Assembly: GCA_903938955.1 (NCBI GenBank)
Contig: CAJAFJ010000005.1
Location: 1 to 17,089 of the forward strand
Length of the DNA stretch: 17,089 bases
Direction: 5' to 3'
Source of the DNA: an uncultured beta proteobacterium
GTDB taxonomy: Bacteria > Pseudomonadota > Gammaproteobacteria > Burkholderiales > Burkholderiaceae
Shown here: positions 8,879 through 16,621 of the stretch, piece after piece
Numbering within the stretch: position 1 is the stretch's first letter
Layout of the letters: each line of letters begins with the position of its first letter
Program-made: the position numbers and the translations under genes
Notes under the pieces: generated by a model
Database searches by the model: none
Seen by the model: only the letters and a program-made list of their open reading frames with translations
Told to the model about the DNA's origin: nothing

Positions 8879-11131
8879 ATGACGCACCCCCAAAACAAAC
8901 TCTCTCCATCTGCACCGGATCACGCCAGCGGGTCACATCCAGCGACACCAGCCACCGTGAAATCGTCCGCATTGCTACCCCTGGGCGCCATGCTGCTTGC
9001 GGGTTCGATGAGCGCCATGGCGCAGACCACGACAGACAGCACCGATAAAAACCTGGCTACCGTGGTGGTGCGGGAACAGGCTGAATCGCCCCAAACCAAA
9101 AACACCCTGCGCACCAAGGAAACCAGTATTGGCAAGGGCACGCAGGCGCTGCGCGACATCCCGCAATCGGTCACCGTGATGACCGAGATGCTGCTGAACG
9201 ACCGCAACCTCGACGATTTCCGTGAAGTCCTCAAAACTACGGCGGGCGTCACTTTTATGGCTGGTGAAACCGGTGAAGAAGACGTTCGCCTGCGCGGCTT
9301 CTCGCTGGGCCAGGCCGGCGACATCTATGTGGATGGCCTACGGGATGCACCGCTGATCGAGCGCGACACCTTTAACCTCGACCGCGTCGAAATCCTCAAG
9401 GGCTCCGCCTCCATGCTGTTCGGCAAAGGCTCCACCGGTGGCGTCGTCAACCAGGTCAGCAAACAACCCTTTTTAATGGACCAGCACGAGGTCAACCTGA
9501 CGGTGGGCTCGGGCAAGGAAGTTCGCCTCACGGGCGACTTCAACCTCAAAACCGGCGAAGACGCGGCCCTGCGCATCAACGCCATGACCCACGACGCCGA
9601 CAACCACGGTGCCAACGTAGACAAAAAGGGCATTGCCGCCACGTACCGCTTTGGCATTGGTCAGATCGACGAATTCTCGGTCGGGCTGTACCACCTTGAA
9701 ACCGATGGCACACCGCTGTACAACCACCCCTGGTTCACGGTCGACAACCGAATCGTGCCCACCTTGCCGGCCCAAAACTATTACGGCCTGGCCAGTGACT
9801 ACCTGAAGACCGAGAGCAGCTACGCCACCTTCAGCCATCTGCACCGCTTTGATGACAAAAGCCAACTCAAGACCCAGGTCAGGCATGGCTCCTACGAGCG
9901 CGACCTGTGGGCCAGCGCGGTGCGCTTCGCCGCCGGCACCACGCCAAGCAACCTGAACGGTGACACGGTACTGACACGCAGCCCCAAAGGGCGCGTGGGA
10001 TACAGCGATCTGACCCAGATTCAAAGCGACTACAGCACCGAGGGCGTCTGGCTGGGCAAAAAACACAGCCTGATCACCGGCGTGGATCTGTCCCGCGAAG
10101 ATGCCCTGCGCAACAACAGCTTTGCTGGCACCGCCAGCGGGCTGACAACCACCGTCGGCACGCCCAACGACGGCGACACCAGCAGCGTGGTGCGGGGCGA
10201 CCCACTGCTGAACAGCTTCAAGGCCAGCAACCTGGGCGTCTATGTGCAGGACACCGTGGCCATCACCCCAACGATCAAGCTCCTCGGTGGCCTGCGCTAC
10301 GACCAGTTCAAAGCCTCTTACAGCGACACTAGCGGCAACAGCAAGGACGTCAGCGAAGGCTTGTGGAGTCCCCGCATTGGCGTGATGTACCAGCCTGACG
10401 CCCTGTCGTCCTATTACGTCTCGGCAGGCTCCTCCTACAACACCTCGGGTGACACCTACCAATTTGCACTGGGCACGTTTGGGACGGGCAGCAACAACGA
10501 GAAAATGGCCAACACGCCGCCCGAGAAAAGCAACAACCTGGAAATCGGCGGCAAGTTTGAGTTATTCGATGACCGTGCCACCTTCGGTGTAGCGGTGTTC
10601 CACTCCGAGAAATTCAACGAGCGCAACACCGACGCCGACAGTGCCTCCACGCAATACCTGCTGTCAGGCAAGCGACACGCTACCGGCATGGAATTCAACC
10701 TGTCCGGGCGCATCACGCCCAAGTGGGACATCTTCTACAACCACACCTGGATTCCAGATGCCCGCATCGATGAAAGCAATGTGGCGCTCAGCAGCACCGG
10801 CACGGGCGCCCAAGTCAAGGGCGACCGCCCGGCACTCACACCCAAACACAGCGCTAGCCTCTGGACCACCTACAAAATCACCCCCTTCGTCCGATTGGGC
10901 GGGGGGGTGAACTACCGCGGCGAACAAAATCCGGAAGGCCAGCGCACCCTGGTGGCCGCGAGCTTTGTCACGCTGGACGCCATGGTGGAGTACAGCGTCA
11001 ACGACAGCACCACGCTCAAGTTCAACATCACCAACCTGACTGACAAGCTCTATGCCGACTCGCTGTACCGCGGCTTCTATGCCCCCGGTGCGGCGCGCAG
11101 CATCCAGTTGAGCCTCAAGACCCTGTTCTGA
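8879..11131 (+). CDS. TonB-dependent siderophore receptor, Fiu/PiuA-like
   Basis: A 750-residue outer-membrane protein. A long N-terminal extension precedes the hydrophobic signal segment (~30-48, [19 protein letters not shown]) with likely cleavage after AMA. A TonB-box-like stretch ATVVV follows at ~60-64. The plug domain spans ~85-200 ([67 protein letters not shown]), all typical of siderophore receptors. The rest is a 22-strand barrel ending in the expected terminal Phe. The next gene is a PiuC/YbiX dioxygenase, as in E. coli fiu-ybiX and Pseudomonas piuA-piuC, which suggests a catecholate-type ferric siderophore as ligand; this is inference. A Fur-like site lies about 100 nt upstream. 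The start has only a weak Shine-Dalgarno. Confidence 0.95.
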   Translation: MTHPQNKLSPSAPDHASGSHPATPATVKSSALLPLGAMLLAGSMSAMAQTTTDSTDKNLATVVVREQAESPQTKNTLRTKETSIGKGTQALRDIPQSVTVMTEMLLNDRNLDDFREVLKTTAGVTFMAGETGEEDVRLRGFSLGQAGDIYVDGLRDAPLIERDTFNLDRVEILKGSASMLFGKGSTGGVVNQVSKQPFLMDQHEVNLTVGSGKEVRLTGDFNLKTGEDAALRINAMTHDADNHGANVDKKGIAATYRFGIGQIDEFSVGLYHLETDGTPLYNHPWFTVDNRIVPTLPAQNYYGLASDYLKTESSYATFSHLHRFDDKSQLKTQVRHGSYERDLWASAVRFAAGTTPSNLNGDTVLTRSPKGRVGYSDLTQIQSDYSTEGVWLGKKHSLITGVDLSREDALRNNSFAGTASGLTTTVGTPNDGDTSSVVRGDPLLNSFKASNLGVYVQDTVAITPTIKLLGGLRYDQFKASYSDTSGNSKDVSEGLWSPRIGVMYQPDALSSYYVSAGSSYNTSGDTYQFALGTFGTGSNNEKMANTPPEKSNNLEIGGKFELFDDRATFGVAVFHSEKFNERNTDADSASTQYLLSGKRHATGMEFNLSGRITPKWDIFYNHTWIPDARIDESNVALSSTGTGAQVKGDRPALTPKHSASLWTTYKITPFVRLGGGVNYRGEQNPEGQRTLVAASFVTLDAMVEYSVNDSTTLKFNITNLTDKLYADSLYRGFYAPGAARSIQLSLKTLF

Positions 11132-11154
11132 CATTGACCCCGGCCGCCTGCACC

Positions 11155-11841
11155 ATGATTCTCATCCTGAACAATCTCTTGAACCGCACCGACCTCGCCA
11201 CGTTCCAGGACGCGCTGGGGCCGCAAGCGCCCTGGATCGCGGGTGAATCCAGTGCCGGCGGCCAGGCCGTCACGCAAAAAAACAACCGGCAACTGGCGCA
11301 GGACAGTGACATCGCCAAAACACTGCAGCAGCGCATTCTGCAAGCCGTGCAAAGCGATCCGCTGTTCTTCTCTGCCGCGTTGCCGCTCAAGTACTTCAAC
11401 CCACTGTTCAATTGCTACGGCGGCGAGAGCAACCACTACGGCCCGCACATTGACGGCGCCATCCTGAACTCCCGCAACAGCGGCCAGCGCGTGCGCACCG
11501 ACCTGTCCTGCACCGTCTTTTTGAACGAACCCGAGGACTACGACGGGGGTGAACTCACCGTGCACGACACCTATGGCGCCAAAACCATCAAGCTGCCCGC
11601 CGGCAGCGCCGTGCTTTACCCCGGCACCAGCCTGCACGAAGTGCGCCCGGTCACCCGGGGCCAGCGGCTGGCGAGTTTTTTCTGGATCGAAAGCATGGTG
11701 CGCAGCGACGAACAACGCCGCCTGCTGTTTGACCTCGACATGAACCTGCTGACACTGCGCCAGCAACATGGCGAAACGCCTGAGTGCACCGCACTCACCG
11801 GCACCTACCACAACCTGCTGCGCATGTGGGCCAACACATGA
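11155..11841 (+). CDS. piuC: Fe(II)/2-oxoglutarate-dependent dioxygenase, PiuC/YbiX family
   Basis: A 228-residue cytoplasmic PKHD-type hydroxylase. The iron-binding triad is visible as H98-x-D100 (in YGPHIDGA) and H161 (in TSLHEVRP), with R171 of [10 protein letters not shown] as the likely 2-oxoglutarate anchor; [13 protein letters not shown] (~129-141) is another family block. The frame is open upstream to a TTG at 11134, but the ATG at 11155 matches the YbiX N-terminus (a short M-I-x-I-x-N-L-L-type opening). It begins 23 nt after the receptor stop and overlaps the next gene by 4 nt. YbiX/PiuC genes travel with Fiu/PiuA receptors and are iron-repressed; the physiological substrate is, to my knowledge, not settled. 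Confidence 0.93.
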   Translation: MILILNNLLNRTDLATFQDALGPQAPWIAGESSAGGQAVTQKNNRQLAQDSDIAKTLQQRILQAVQSDPLFFSAALPLKYFNPLFNCYGGESNHYGPHIDGAILNSRNSGQRVRTDLSCTVFLNEPEDYDGGELTVHDTYGAKTIKLPAGSAVLYPGTSLHEVRPVTRGQRLASFFWIESMVRSDEQRRLLFDLDMNLLTLRQQHGETPECTALTGTYHNLLRMWANT

Positions 11842-12980
11842 ACCGCGCCACACCGTCAACGCCACCCCGCACGCTGCCTGACGGCGTGGTGAGCCTGGCG
11901 GACCACGAACGCCACGCCCAAGGGCTTCTCAGCGACGCAGTCTGGGCCTATTTCAATGGCGGCGCAGCCAATGAGATCACGCTGCGCGCCAACCCCCAGG
12001 CTTGGCAAAACATGGCGCTGCGGCCCCGCGTGTTGCAGCCCCTGGCAGGCGGCCATACGCGCACGACGCTGCTCGGTCGCACGCTGGCGCACCCAATCAT
12101 GGTCGCGCCCATGGCCTACCAGCGCCTGGCCCACCCGCACGGCGAAATGGCCACCGCGCTGGCGGCTGCGGCGCTGGGCGCCGGGCTGGTGTTAAGCACC
12201 CAGTCCAGCACGCCGCTGGAAGACGTGGCCCGGTTGGTGCTTGCCGACCCCGACCGCGGCCCGCTGTGGTTTCAGCTCTACCTGCAAGCCGACCGTGGCT
12301 TCACCCGCGAACTGGTGCAGCGCGCCGAGGCCGCCGGTTTTGAGGCGCTGGTGCTGACCGTGGACGCGCCGGTGCAAGGCGTGCGCGACCGCGAACGCCG
12401 CACCGCCTTCCAACTGCCCCCCGACATCTCGGCAATCAACCTGCGGGGCCTGCGTACGCCCGAAACCCGCGCCTTGTTGCCGGGCCAAAGCGCCCTGTTT
12501 GACGACCTGCTGACCCACGCGCCCACCTGGGACGACGTGGCCTGGCTGCGCCAGCAAACCCGCCTGCCCCTTCTGCTCAAAGGCATCAGCCACCCAGACG
12601 ATGCGCGCCAGGCAGTGCGCTGTGGCGCGGCCGGCCTGATCGTCTCCAACCACGGCGGGCGCACGCTTGACACCGTGCCCGCCACCGCCCAGCTACTGCC
12701 CGCGATTGTGCAAGCCGTAGGCGGCGACTTGCCGGTGCTGGTGGACGGCGGCCTGCGCCGCGGCACCGACGTGCTGAAAGCCATCGCCCTGGGCGCCAGC
12801 GCTGTGCTGGTGGGACGGCCGGTGCTGCATGGCCTGACCAATGCGGGCGCCACCGGCGTGGCCCACGTCATCCGCCTGCTGCGCGACGAACTCGAAATGG
12901 CGATGGCGCTGACCGGTTGCCGCACGCTGGCCGAGGCGTGGCGGGTGATCGAGCCCGCGCACACCGCCCACACGTCTTGA
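11838..12980 (+). CDS. FMN-dependent alpha-hydroxy-acid oxidase/dehydrogenase
   Basis: A 380-residue flavoprotein of the lactate oxidase/glycolate oxidase/LldD family, which oxidises L-2-hydroxy acids to 2-oxo acids. Family features: [12 protein letters not shown] (38-49), FMN-site [14 protein letters not shown] (~90-103), QLYLQADR with Tyr148, [15 protein letters not shown] (~174-188), catalytic Lys248 (LLKGI), the active-site motif SNHGGR with His272 and Arg275, and phosphate-binding [28 protein letters not shown] (~301-328, with Asp303). The start is set by the ATGA overlap with piuC. Lack of a membrane-binding insert suggests a soluble, oxidase-like member. Its place between piuC and tonB is unusual; a role in processing an alpha-hydroxy-carboxylate siderophore or ligand is only a hypothesis. 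The substrate cannot be read from sequence. Confidence 0.9.
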   Translation: MNRATPSTPPRTLPDGVVSLADHERHAQGLLSDAVWAYFNGGAANEITLRANPQAWQNMALRPRVLQPLAGGHTRTTLLGRTLAHPIMVAPMAYQRLAHPHGEMATALAAAALGAGLVLSTQSSTPLEDVARLVLADPDRGPLWFQLYLQADRGFTRELVQRAEAAGFEALVLTVDAPVQGVRDRERRTAFQLPPDISAINLRGLRTPETRALLPGQSALFDDLLTHAPTWDDVAWLRQQTRLPLLLKGISHPDDARQAVRCGAAGLIVSNHGGRTLDTVPATAQLLPAIVQAVGGDLPVLVDGGLRRGTDVLKAIALGASAVLVGRPVLHGLTNAGATGVAHVIRLLRDELEMAMALTGCRTLAEAWRVIEPAHTAHTS

Positions 12981-12998
12981 AAAACAAGTTTCCAAACC

Positions 12999-13679
12999 AT
13001 GGTTTTATCTGAACGCCCCATCCCTCTCGCTGGCATGAAACGCAACCTTCTGATGGCCGTCAGTGTTGTCCTCTTGCATGTGGCCGCTTTATGGGCGATG
13101 CAAAACGGCTTGTTGCGGCGGGCCGTCGAGATCGTTGTCCCGGCCGAGATCGTGGTCGAGTTCATCACGCCACCAGCCCCCAAAGTGATGCCGCAGCCGC
13201 CCGCGCCGCCCAAGCCCGTGCCGCTTAAACAGCCGGTGAGCCAAGCCCCCACACCCGTCAAAAGCGTCGTCCCCCTGCCCCTGGCCATCGCTGATCCGAC
13301 ACCTTCGCCCCATGCCCCAACAAGGGTAATCGCCCCTGCCGCGCCTGCTCCGCAAGTGGCGGCCCCAGTGGCCGAAGCGCCCCCGGCCCCGGCCCGGGTG
13401 CAGCTGCCGTCCAGCGACGCCGATTACCTGCAAAACCCCAAACCGGCCTACCCGCCCATGAGCAAACGGCTGGGTGAACAGGGCAAGGTGGTGGTGCGGG
13501 TTTTTATCGGGGTGGACGGCACGGCGCAACAGGCTGACATCAAACAGTCCAGCGGCTTTGACCGGCTGGACCAGGCCGCGTTGAATACCGTTCTACGCTG
13601 GCGTTACGTGCCCGGCAAACGGGCGGGCGTGGCTGAAGCCATGTGGTTCAACGTGCCGATCAACTTCGTTCTCAACTAA
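12999..13679 (+). CDS. tonB: TonB energy-transducing protein
   Basis: A 226-residue inner-membrane-anchored periplasmic protein that transmits proton-motive energy from ExbB-ExbD to outer-membrane receptors. One N-terminal membrane anchor (~15-34, LLMAVSVVLLHVAALWAM, with the His typical of TonB helices) is followed by a proline-rich spacer (~55-135) and the C-terminal TonB domain from ~145: NPKPAYPPMSKRLGEQGKV, then VRVFIGVDGTAQ, FDRLDQAALNTVLRWRYVPG and a terminal NVPINFVLN. An alternative Met at residue 13 would place the anchor close to the N-terminus; neither start has a strong Shine-Dalgarno. It lies 18 nt after the hydroxy-acid oxidase gene and 25 nt before exbB, so it is probably part of the receptor-led transcript. 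Confidence 0.95.
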   Translation: MVLSERPIPLAGMKRNLLMAVSVVLLHVAALWAMQNGLLRRAVEIVVPAEIVVEFITPPAPKVMPQPPAPPKPVPLKQPVSQAPTPVKSVVPLPLAIADPTPSPHAPTRVIAPAAPAPQVAAPVAEAPPAPARVQLPSSDADYLQNPKPAYPPMSKRLGEQGKVVVRVFIGVDGTAQQADIKQSSGFDRLDQAALNTVLRWRYVPGKRAGVAEAMWFNVPINFVLN

Positions 13680-13704
13680 TTTTTTATTTCTCTGGAGTAT
13701 TTAT

Positions 13705-14415
13705 ATGGAATCACAACTCGGACTCGTCAACGTCTGGACCCAGGGTGACTGGGTCACCAAAACCGTCGCCCTGATCCTGCTCGCCATGTCGTTGGCGAGC
13801 TGGATGGTCATCCTCGTCAAGGCGCTGGACGTACTGAAATACAAAAAACTGGCCAAAAGCGCCGAAGATTTCTGGCACTGCGAAGACCTGCCGGCCGGCC
13901 TGACGCAACTGGGCGGTGACGACAGCAACCCGTTCAAACAACTGGCGCTGACCGGCCGCGAAGCCACCGCCCACCACCGCAACACCCAAGCGCAGTTGCA
14001 CGACTCGCTGGACGCCAGCGACTGGATCACCAGCAGCCTGCGCAACTCGATTGACGCCAGCACCGCGCGACTGCAAGCAGGGCTGGCGGTGCTGGCCTCA
14101 GTCGGCTCGACCGCGCCGTTTGTCGGTTTGTTTGGCACGGTCTGGGGCATTTACCACGCCCTGCTGGGCATTGGCGCCTCCGGCCAAGCCACCATCGACA
14201 AAGTGGCCGGCCCGATTGGCGAGGCGCTGATCATGACCGCGCTGGGCCTGGCGGTGGCGATTCCGGCGGTGCTGGGCTACAACGCGCTGGTGCGCGGCAA
14301 CAAGTCGATTTTGACCAAGCTGAACCGCTTTGCCCACGACTTGCACGCCTACTTTGTCACCGGCGCCCGCGTCCGCAGTGGCGACGGCAAGGTCGTCGTC
14401 ATGAAAAAAGCATAA
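13705..14415 (+). CDS. exbB: ExbB proton-channel subunit of the TonB motor
   Basis: A 236-residue MotA/TolQ/ExbB-family inner-membrane protein that forms the pentameric stator. Three membrane helices are visible: ~19-41, ~126-150 (GLAVLASVGSTAPFVGLFGTVWGIY) and ~172-194 (GEALIMTALGLAVAIPAVLGYN), with a large cytoplasmic loop between the first two; this is standard ExbB topology. The small/polar residues of helices 2 and 3 that line the proton path are present. A GGAG Shine-Dalgarno lies 7 nt before ATG. It sits between tonB and exbD. Confidence 0.95.
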   Translation: MESQLGLVNVWTQGDWVTKTVALILLAMSLASWMVILVKALDVLKYKKLAKSAEDFWHCEDLPAGLTQLGGDDSNPFKQLALTGREATAHHRNTQAQLHDSLDASDWITSSLRNSIDASTARLQAGLAVLASVGSTAPFVGLFGTVWGIYHALLGIGASGQATIDKVAGPIGEALIMTALGLAVAIPAVLGYNALVRGNKSILTKLNRFAHDLHAYFVTGARVRSGDGKVVVMKKA

Positions 14416-14424
14416 GGAAACATC

Positions 14425-14835
14425 ATGGCTTTTGGAACCCAGGACGAACCCGACGAGGTGATGAACGAGATCAACATGACGCCGCTGGTGGACGTGATGC
14501 TGGTGCTGCTCATCATCTTCATCATCACCGTGCCGGTGATGAAACACGCCATCAACGTCGATTTACCCCGTGCCAGTAACCAGGTGCAGGTGAGCAAACC
14601 CGAGACCGTGCTGCTCAGCGTGGACGCCAGGGGTGACTATTACTGGAACGATGCCAAAGTGGACGATGCCAGCCTGCCTGCGCTACTGCAGGCCGAGGCG
14701 GTCAAAAATCCACAGCCTGATTTGCACATCCGGGGCGACAAAGAGGTGCGTTACGAGCGCGTGGCGCAAGCCATGGCGGCGGCCCAACTGGCCGGGGTGA
14801 AAAAAATCGGCTTCATCACCGAGCCCAAGCGCTGA
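14425..14835 (+). CDS. exbD: ExbD subunit of the TonB motor
   Basis: A 136-residue TolR/ExbD-family protein with a short cytoplasmic N-terminus, a single membrane helix (~20-38, PLVDVMLVLLIIFIITVPV) and a periplasmic domain. The essential membrane Asp is Asp23 (Asp25 in E. coli ExbD), preceded by the conserved N-x-T-P motif (INMTPLVD). AAGGAA precedes the ATG, and exbB ends 9 nt upstream. All expected features are present. Confidence 0.95.
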   Translation: MAFGTQDEPDEVMNEINMTPLVDVMLVLLIIFIITVPVMKHAINVDLPRASNQVQVSKPETVLLSVDARGDYYWNDAKVDDASLPALLQAEAVKNPQPDLHIRGDKEVRYERVAQAMAAAQLAGVKKIGFITEPKR

Positions 14836-14849
14836 GCCGGAGCGCCAAC

Positions 14850-15059
14850 ATGCATGCCACTACGCCCACCTTGCCGCCCGTGGCTGAACCGCCCACTGAA
14901 GCACTTTGCAACGCCACACTTTCCAGCCCGGCCAAAACGTCAAGGTCTGTGCCCAGCGCGGACCTGTTCAAAGGCCACACCTCGGTGCTGATTGAGCACA
15001 ACGGCGCCAGCTATCGCCTGCAGAGCACCCGATCAGGCAAGCTAATTTTGACAAAATAA
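14850..15059 (+). CDS. hemP: Hemin uptake protein HemP
   Basis: A 69-residue protein of the HemP family (PF10636). The variable N-terminal half is followed by the conserved core from ~36: SADLFKGHTSVLIEHNGASY, then RLQSTRSGKLILTK at the C-terminus, the hallmark of the family. A GGAG Shine-Dalgarno lies 7 nt before ATG, and exbD ends 14 nt upstream. HemP genes are usually found at haem-uptake loci and in Burkholderia have been linked to expression of the haem receptor; no haem receptor or haem ABC transporter is in this window. It is probably the last gene of the receptor-tonB-exbBD transcript, since a large hairpin follows. Confidence 0.92.
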   Translation: MHATTPTLPPVAEPPTEALCNATLSSPAKTSRSVPSADLFKGHTSVLIEHNGASYRLQSTRSGKLILTK

Positions 15060-15080
15060 GCCTCAAGGCCATGCACAGCC

Positions 15081-15119
15081 TGCGTGAGTAGCTACCATTT
15101 AAATAGCTACTGCACGGCA
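15081..15119 (+). repeat. Large hairpin after hemP (TAGCTAC-type element)
   Basis: AGTAGCTA (15087-15094) pairs perfectly with TAGCTACT (15104-15111) around a 9-nt loop. The stem extends outward with TGCGTG against CAC and GCA, interrupted by two single G bulges, giving about 14 base pairs. No T-run follows. From memory, TAGCTAC/TAGCTGC-type intergenic repeats are frequent in Comamonadaceae genomes, so it may be a dispersed repeat. It separates hemP from the bacterioferritin pair and could act as a transcript boundary. Confidence 0.55.
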
Positions 15120-15205
15120 CATTGAAATGACTACGGACCAGCGCCTGAATAAAAAAACAGGCAAACTAACAGTTCACCCTCAACGACTACTTCACGGAGA
15201 ACACC

Positions 15206-15691
15206 ATGCAAGGCGATCAAAAAATCATTGCTATTCTTAACGAGCTACTCGCTGGCGAATTGACCGCTATTGATCAATACCTGATCCACGGCGAAATGTA
15301 CGCCGACATGGGCCTGCCCCATCTCGCCGAAAAAAGCCTGCACGAGTCGGAGCATGAACGTCTGCACGCACGGGCGTTGATCCAGCGCATTCAATTTTTG
15401 GAGGGCACGCCCAATCTGGCGCTGCGTTCCGCTTTGAAAATTGGTGCCAGCGTGCCGGAAATGCTCCAGGCCGACCTGGATGTCGAATACAAGGTGGCGG
15501 GCGATCTGAAACAGGCCATGGCGGCCTGCGAGCTGGCCCAGGATTACGTCAGCCGCGATATGCTGGGCGTGCAGTTGGAAGACACCGAGATGGATCACGC
15601 GTACTACCTGGAAAAGCAGATCAAACTCATCGGCCTTGTGGGCCTGCAGAACTACCTGCAGAGCCAGATGAAGCCCGGCAACCCTGCTTAA
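15206..15691 (+). CDS. bfr: Bacterioferritin, ferroxidase-type subunit without the haem Met
   Basis: A 161-residue cytoplasmic ferritin-like subunit. Compared with E. coli Bfr, the di-iron ligands are kept: Glu18, Glu51, His54, Glu94, and Glu128/His131 (E. coli Glu127/His130, shifted by one residue). The haem-ligand position 52 is Arg instead of Met (ESEHERLH), so this subunit should oxidise Fe(II) but cannot coordinate the inter-subunit haem in the normal way. GGAG lies 6 nt before ATG. The next gene, 12 nt downstream, encodes the complementary subunit, which suggests one mixed 24-mer. The 146-nt leader has no Fur box that I can see. Family assignment is certain; subunit roles are inferred from residues. 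Confidence 0.95.
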   Translation: MQGDQKIIAILNELLAGELTAIDQYLIHGEMYADMGLPHLAEKSLHESEHERLHARALIQRIQFLEGTPNLALRSALKIGASVPEMLQADLDVEYKVAGDLKQAMAACELAQDYVSRDMLGVQLEDTEMDHAYYLEKQIKLIGLVGLQNYLQSQMKPGNPA

Positions 15692-15703
15692 AGGAGTCAC
15701 GCA

Positions 15704-16186
15704 ATGCAAGGCAACAAAAAAATCATCGACGCCCTGAACAAGGTGCTAAAAAACGAACTGACCTCGATCAACCAGTATTTCCTGCATGCCCGCATGTTCC
15801 GTCATTGGGGTCTGGAAAAGCTCAACGACTACCAGTACAAGCAGTCCATTCGCGTCATGAAGGAAGCCGATGAAGTGATTGAGCGCATTCTCTTTCTCGA
15901 AGGCCTGCCCAACCTGCAAAACCTCGGCAAACTGCTGATCGGCGAGGAAGTGGTTGAGTGCCTGAACTGTGACCTGACGTACGAGCGCGACATCCAGCGC
16001 CCCTTGCTGATTGAAAGCATTGCCCTGTGCGAAACGCTGCAGGATTACGTCAGCCGCGACCTGCTGGAAGATCTGCTGGAACACTGCGAAGGCGCTATCG
16101 ACTGGCTGGAAACGCAGCAAAGCCTGATCGTGAATGTCAGCCTGCCCAACTACCTGCAGTCGCACATGGCCCCGGGTAGCGACTGA
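15704..16186 (+). CDS. bfr: Bacterioferritin, haem-binding-type subunit with degenerate ferroxidase centre
   Basis: A 160-residue paralogue of the preceding gene, closer to E. coli Bfr in overall sequence (NQYFLHARMFRHWGLEKLND, RILFLEGLPNLQNLGKL). It keeps the haem-ligand Met52 and Glu18 and Glu94, but position 51 is Val instead of Glu, 54 is Glu instead of His, and the Glu127/His130 pair is replaced by Cys128/Ala131. It should therefore bind haem but have little ferroxidase activity alone, complementing the upstream subunit. Mixed two-subunit bacterioferritins of this kind are known, as I recall, from Neisseria, Magnetospirillum and Pseudomonas putida. GGAG lies 7 nt before ATG; an intrinsic terminator follows within 25 nt, so the two bfr genes share a 3' end. 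Confidence 0.95.
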   Translation: MQGNKKIIDALNKVLKNELTSINQYFLHARMFRHWGLEKLNDYQYKQSIRVMKEADEVIERILFLEGLPNLQNLGKLLIGEEVVECLNCDLTYERDIQRPLLIESIALCETLQDYVSRDLLEDLLEHCEGAIDWLETQQSLIVNVSLPNYLQSHMAPGSD

Positions 16187-16209
16187 TCCCCGTCGCACAA
16201 CACGCCACC

Positions 16210-16240
16210 AAAGCCGCAGCCGGGTCTGCGGCTTTTTTTT
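16210..16240 (+). terminator. Rho-independent terminator after the bacterioferritin pair
   Basis: AAAGCCGCAG (16210-16219) and CTGCGGCTTT (16226-16235) form a perfect 10-bp GC-rich stem with a 6-nt loop, followed by an unbroken T-run to 16240. This is a textbook intrinsic terminator. Confidence 0.93.
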
Positions 16241-16279
16241 GCGCGATCACAGGTCAGGCCGGAAGACTTGAACAAGTTG

Positions 16280-16307
16280 TTGACAGCCATTCTCATTTGC
16301 GTACAAT
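16280..16307 (+). promoter_or_regulatory. Sigma-70 promoter of bfd
   Basis: A consensus TTGACA (16280-16285) and TACAAT (16302-16307) with 16-nt spacing lie about 43 nt before the bfd ATG. It is the strongest promoter sequence in the window and overlaps the Fur sites. Confidence 0.8.
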
Positions 16308-16323
16308 GAGAATTATTCGCATT
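16289..16323 (+). promoter_or_regulatory. Tandem overlapping Fur sites at the bfd promoter
   Basis: Three Fur-type half-sites in a row: ATTCTCATT (16289-16297), its exact reverse complement AATGAGAAT (16305-16313), and ATTCGCATT (16315-16323). The last two make a 7-1-7 Fur box, TGAGAATTATTCGCA, nearly identical to that at 8763. They cover the spacer, -10 and start region, implying tight iron repression. Confidence 0.8.
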
Positions 16324-16349
16324 AACGACTTTTAAAATAAAGCTGCCTT

Positions 16350-16562
16350 ATGTACGTTTGCATCTGCCTTGCAGTGACCGACCGCCAGATTCGTGAAGCC
16401 GCCTTGGGTGGCGCGCTGACGCTGAAAGACCTGCGGCGCGATTTGGGTGTGACCAGCGAATGCGGCCGTTGCGCCTCCTGCGCACGCAGTTGCCTGGAAG
16501 CGGTACATCAAACCCAGAGGGGCCAGGGTCAGCCAAGCCCTAGCGCGTTACTGGCGTGCTGA
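16350..16562 (+). CDS. bfd: Bacterioferritin-associated ferredoxin
   Basis: A 70-residue [2Fe-2S] protein that binds bacterioferritin and delivers electrons to reduce and release stored iron. The cluster ligands match E. coli Bfd: Cys4 and Cys6 (MYVCICLAVTDRQIREA) and Cys38 and Cys41 (TSECGRCASC). Cys44, Cys48 and Cys70 are additional. The protein is slightly longer than E. coli Bfd (64 aa) through a Gln/Ser/Pro-rich tail. It has its own Fur-controlled promoter downstream of the bfr terminator, matching the logic that release is switched on when iron is scarce. An intrinsic terminator overlaps its stop codon. Confidence 0.95.
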   Translation: MYVCICLAVTDRQIREAALGGALTLKDLRRDLGVTSECGRCASCARSCLEAVHQTQRGQGQPSPSALLAC

Positions 16563-16583
16563 TCACGCCAACCCTTCTTTTTT
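16552..16583 (+). terminator. Intrinsic terminator overlapping the bfd stop codon
   Basis: TGGCGTG (16552-16558) and CACGCCA (16564-16570) form a perfect 7-bp stem with loop CTGAT, which contains part of the TGA stop. A pyrimidine stretch ending in a long T-run follows to 16583. It ends the bfd transcript before the convergent DUF2325 gene. Confidence 0.75.
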
Positions 16584-16621
16584 AAACGATCTTTGGGCAT
16601 CGCAGACGCATAACGTTGGAC

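Noticed and set aside
9473..10462. Minus-strand open frame (329 codons) opposite the siderophore receptor
   Set aside because: Low-complexity Val/Ala/Gly/Gln-rich translation, no start signal, and fully inside the receptor gene.
11134..11154. TTG start for piuC, 7 codons upstream
   Set aside because: The ATG at 11155 fits the homologous N-terminus and is a better start codon.
12278..13288. Minus-strand open frame (336 codons) across the oxidase and tonB
   Set aside because: It spans two genuine genes in antisense, and its Ser/Arg/Thr-rich translation has no protein-like motif.
15122..15151. Possible promoter for the bacterioferritin pair (TTGAAA with TGAATA)
   Set aside because: The spacing of 18 is acceptable but the -10 match is poor; I could not support it over chance.
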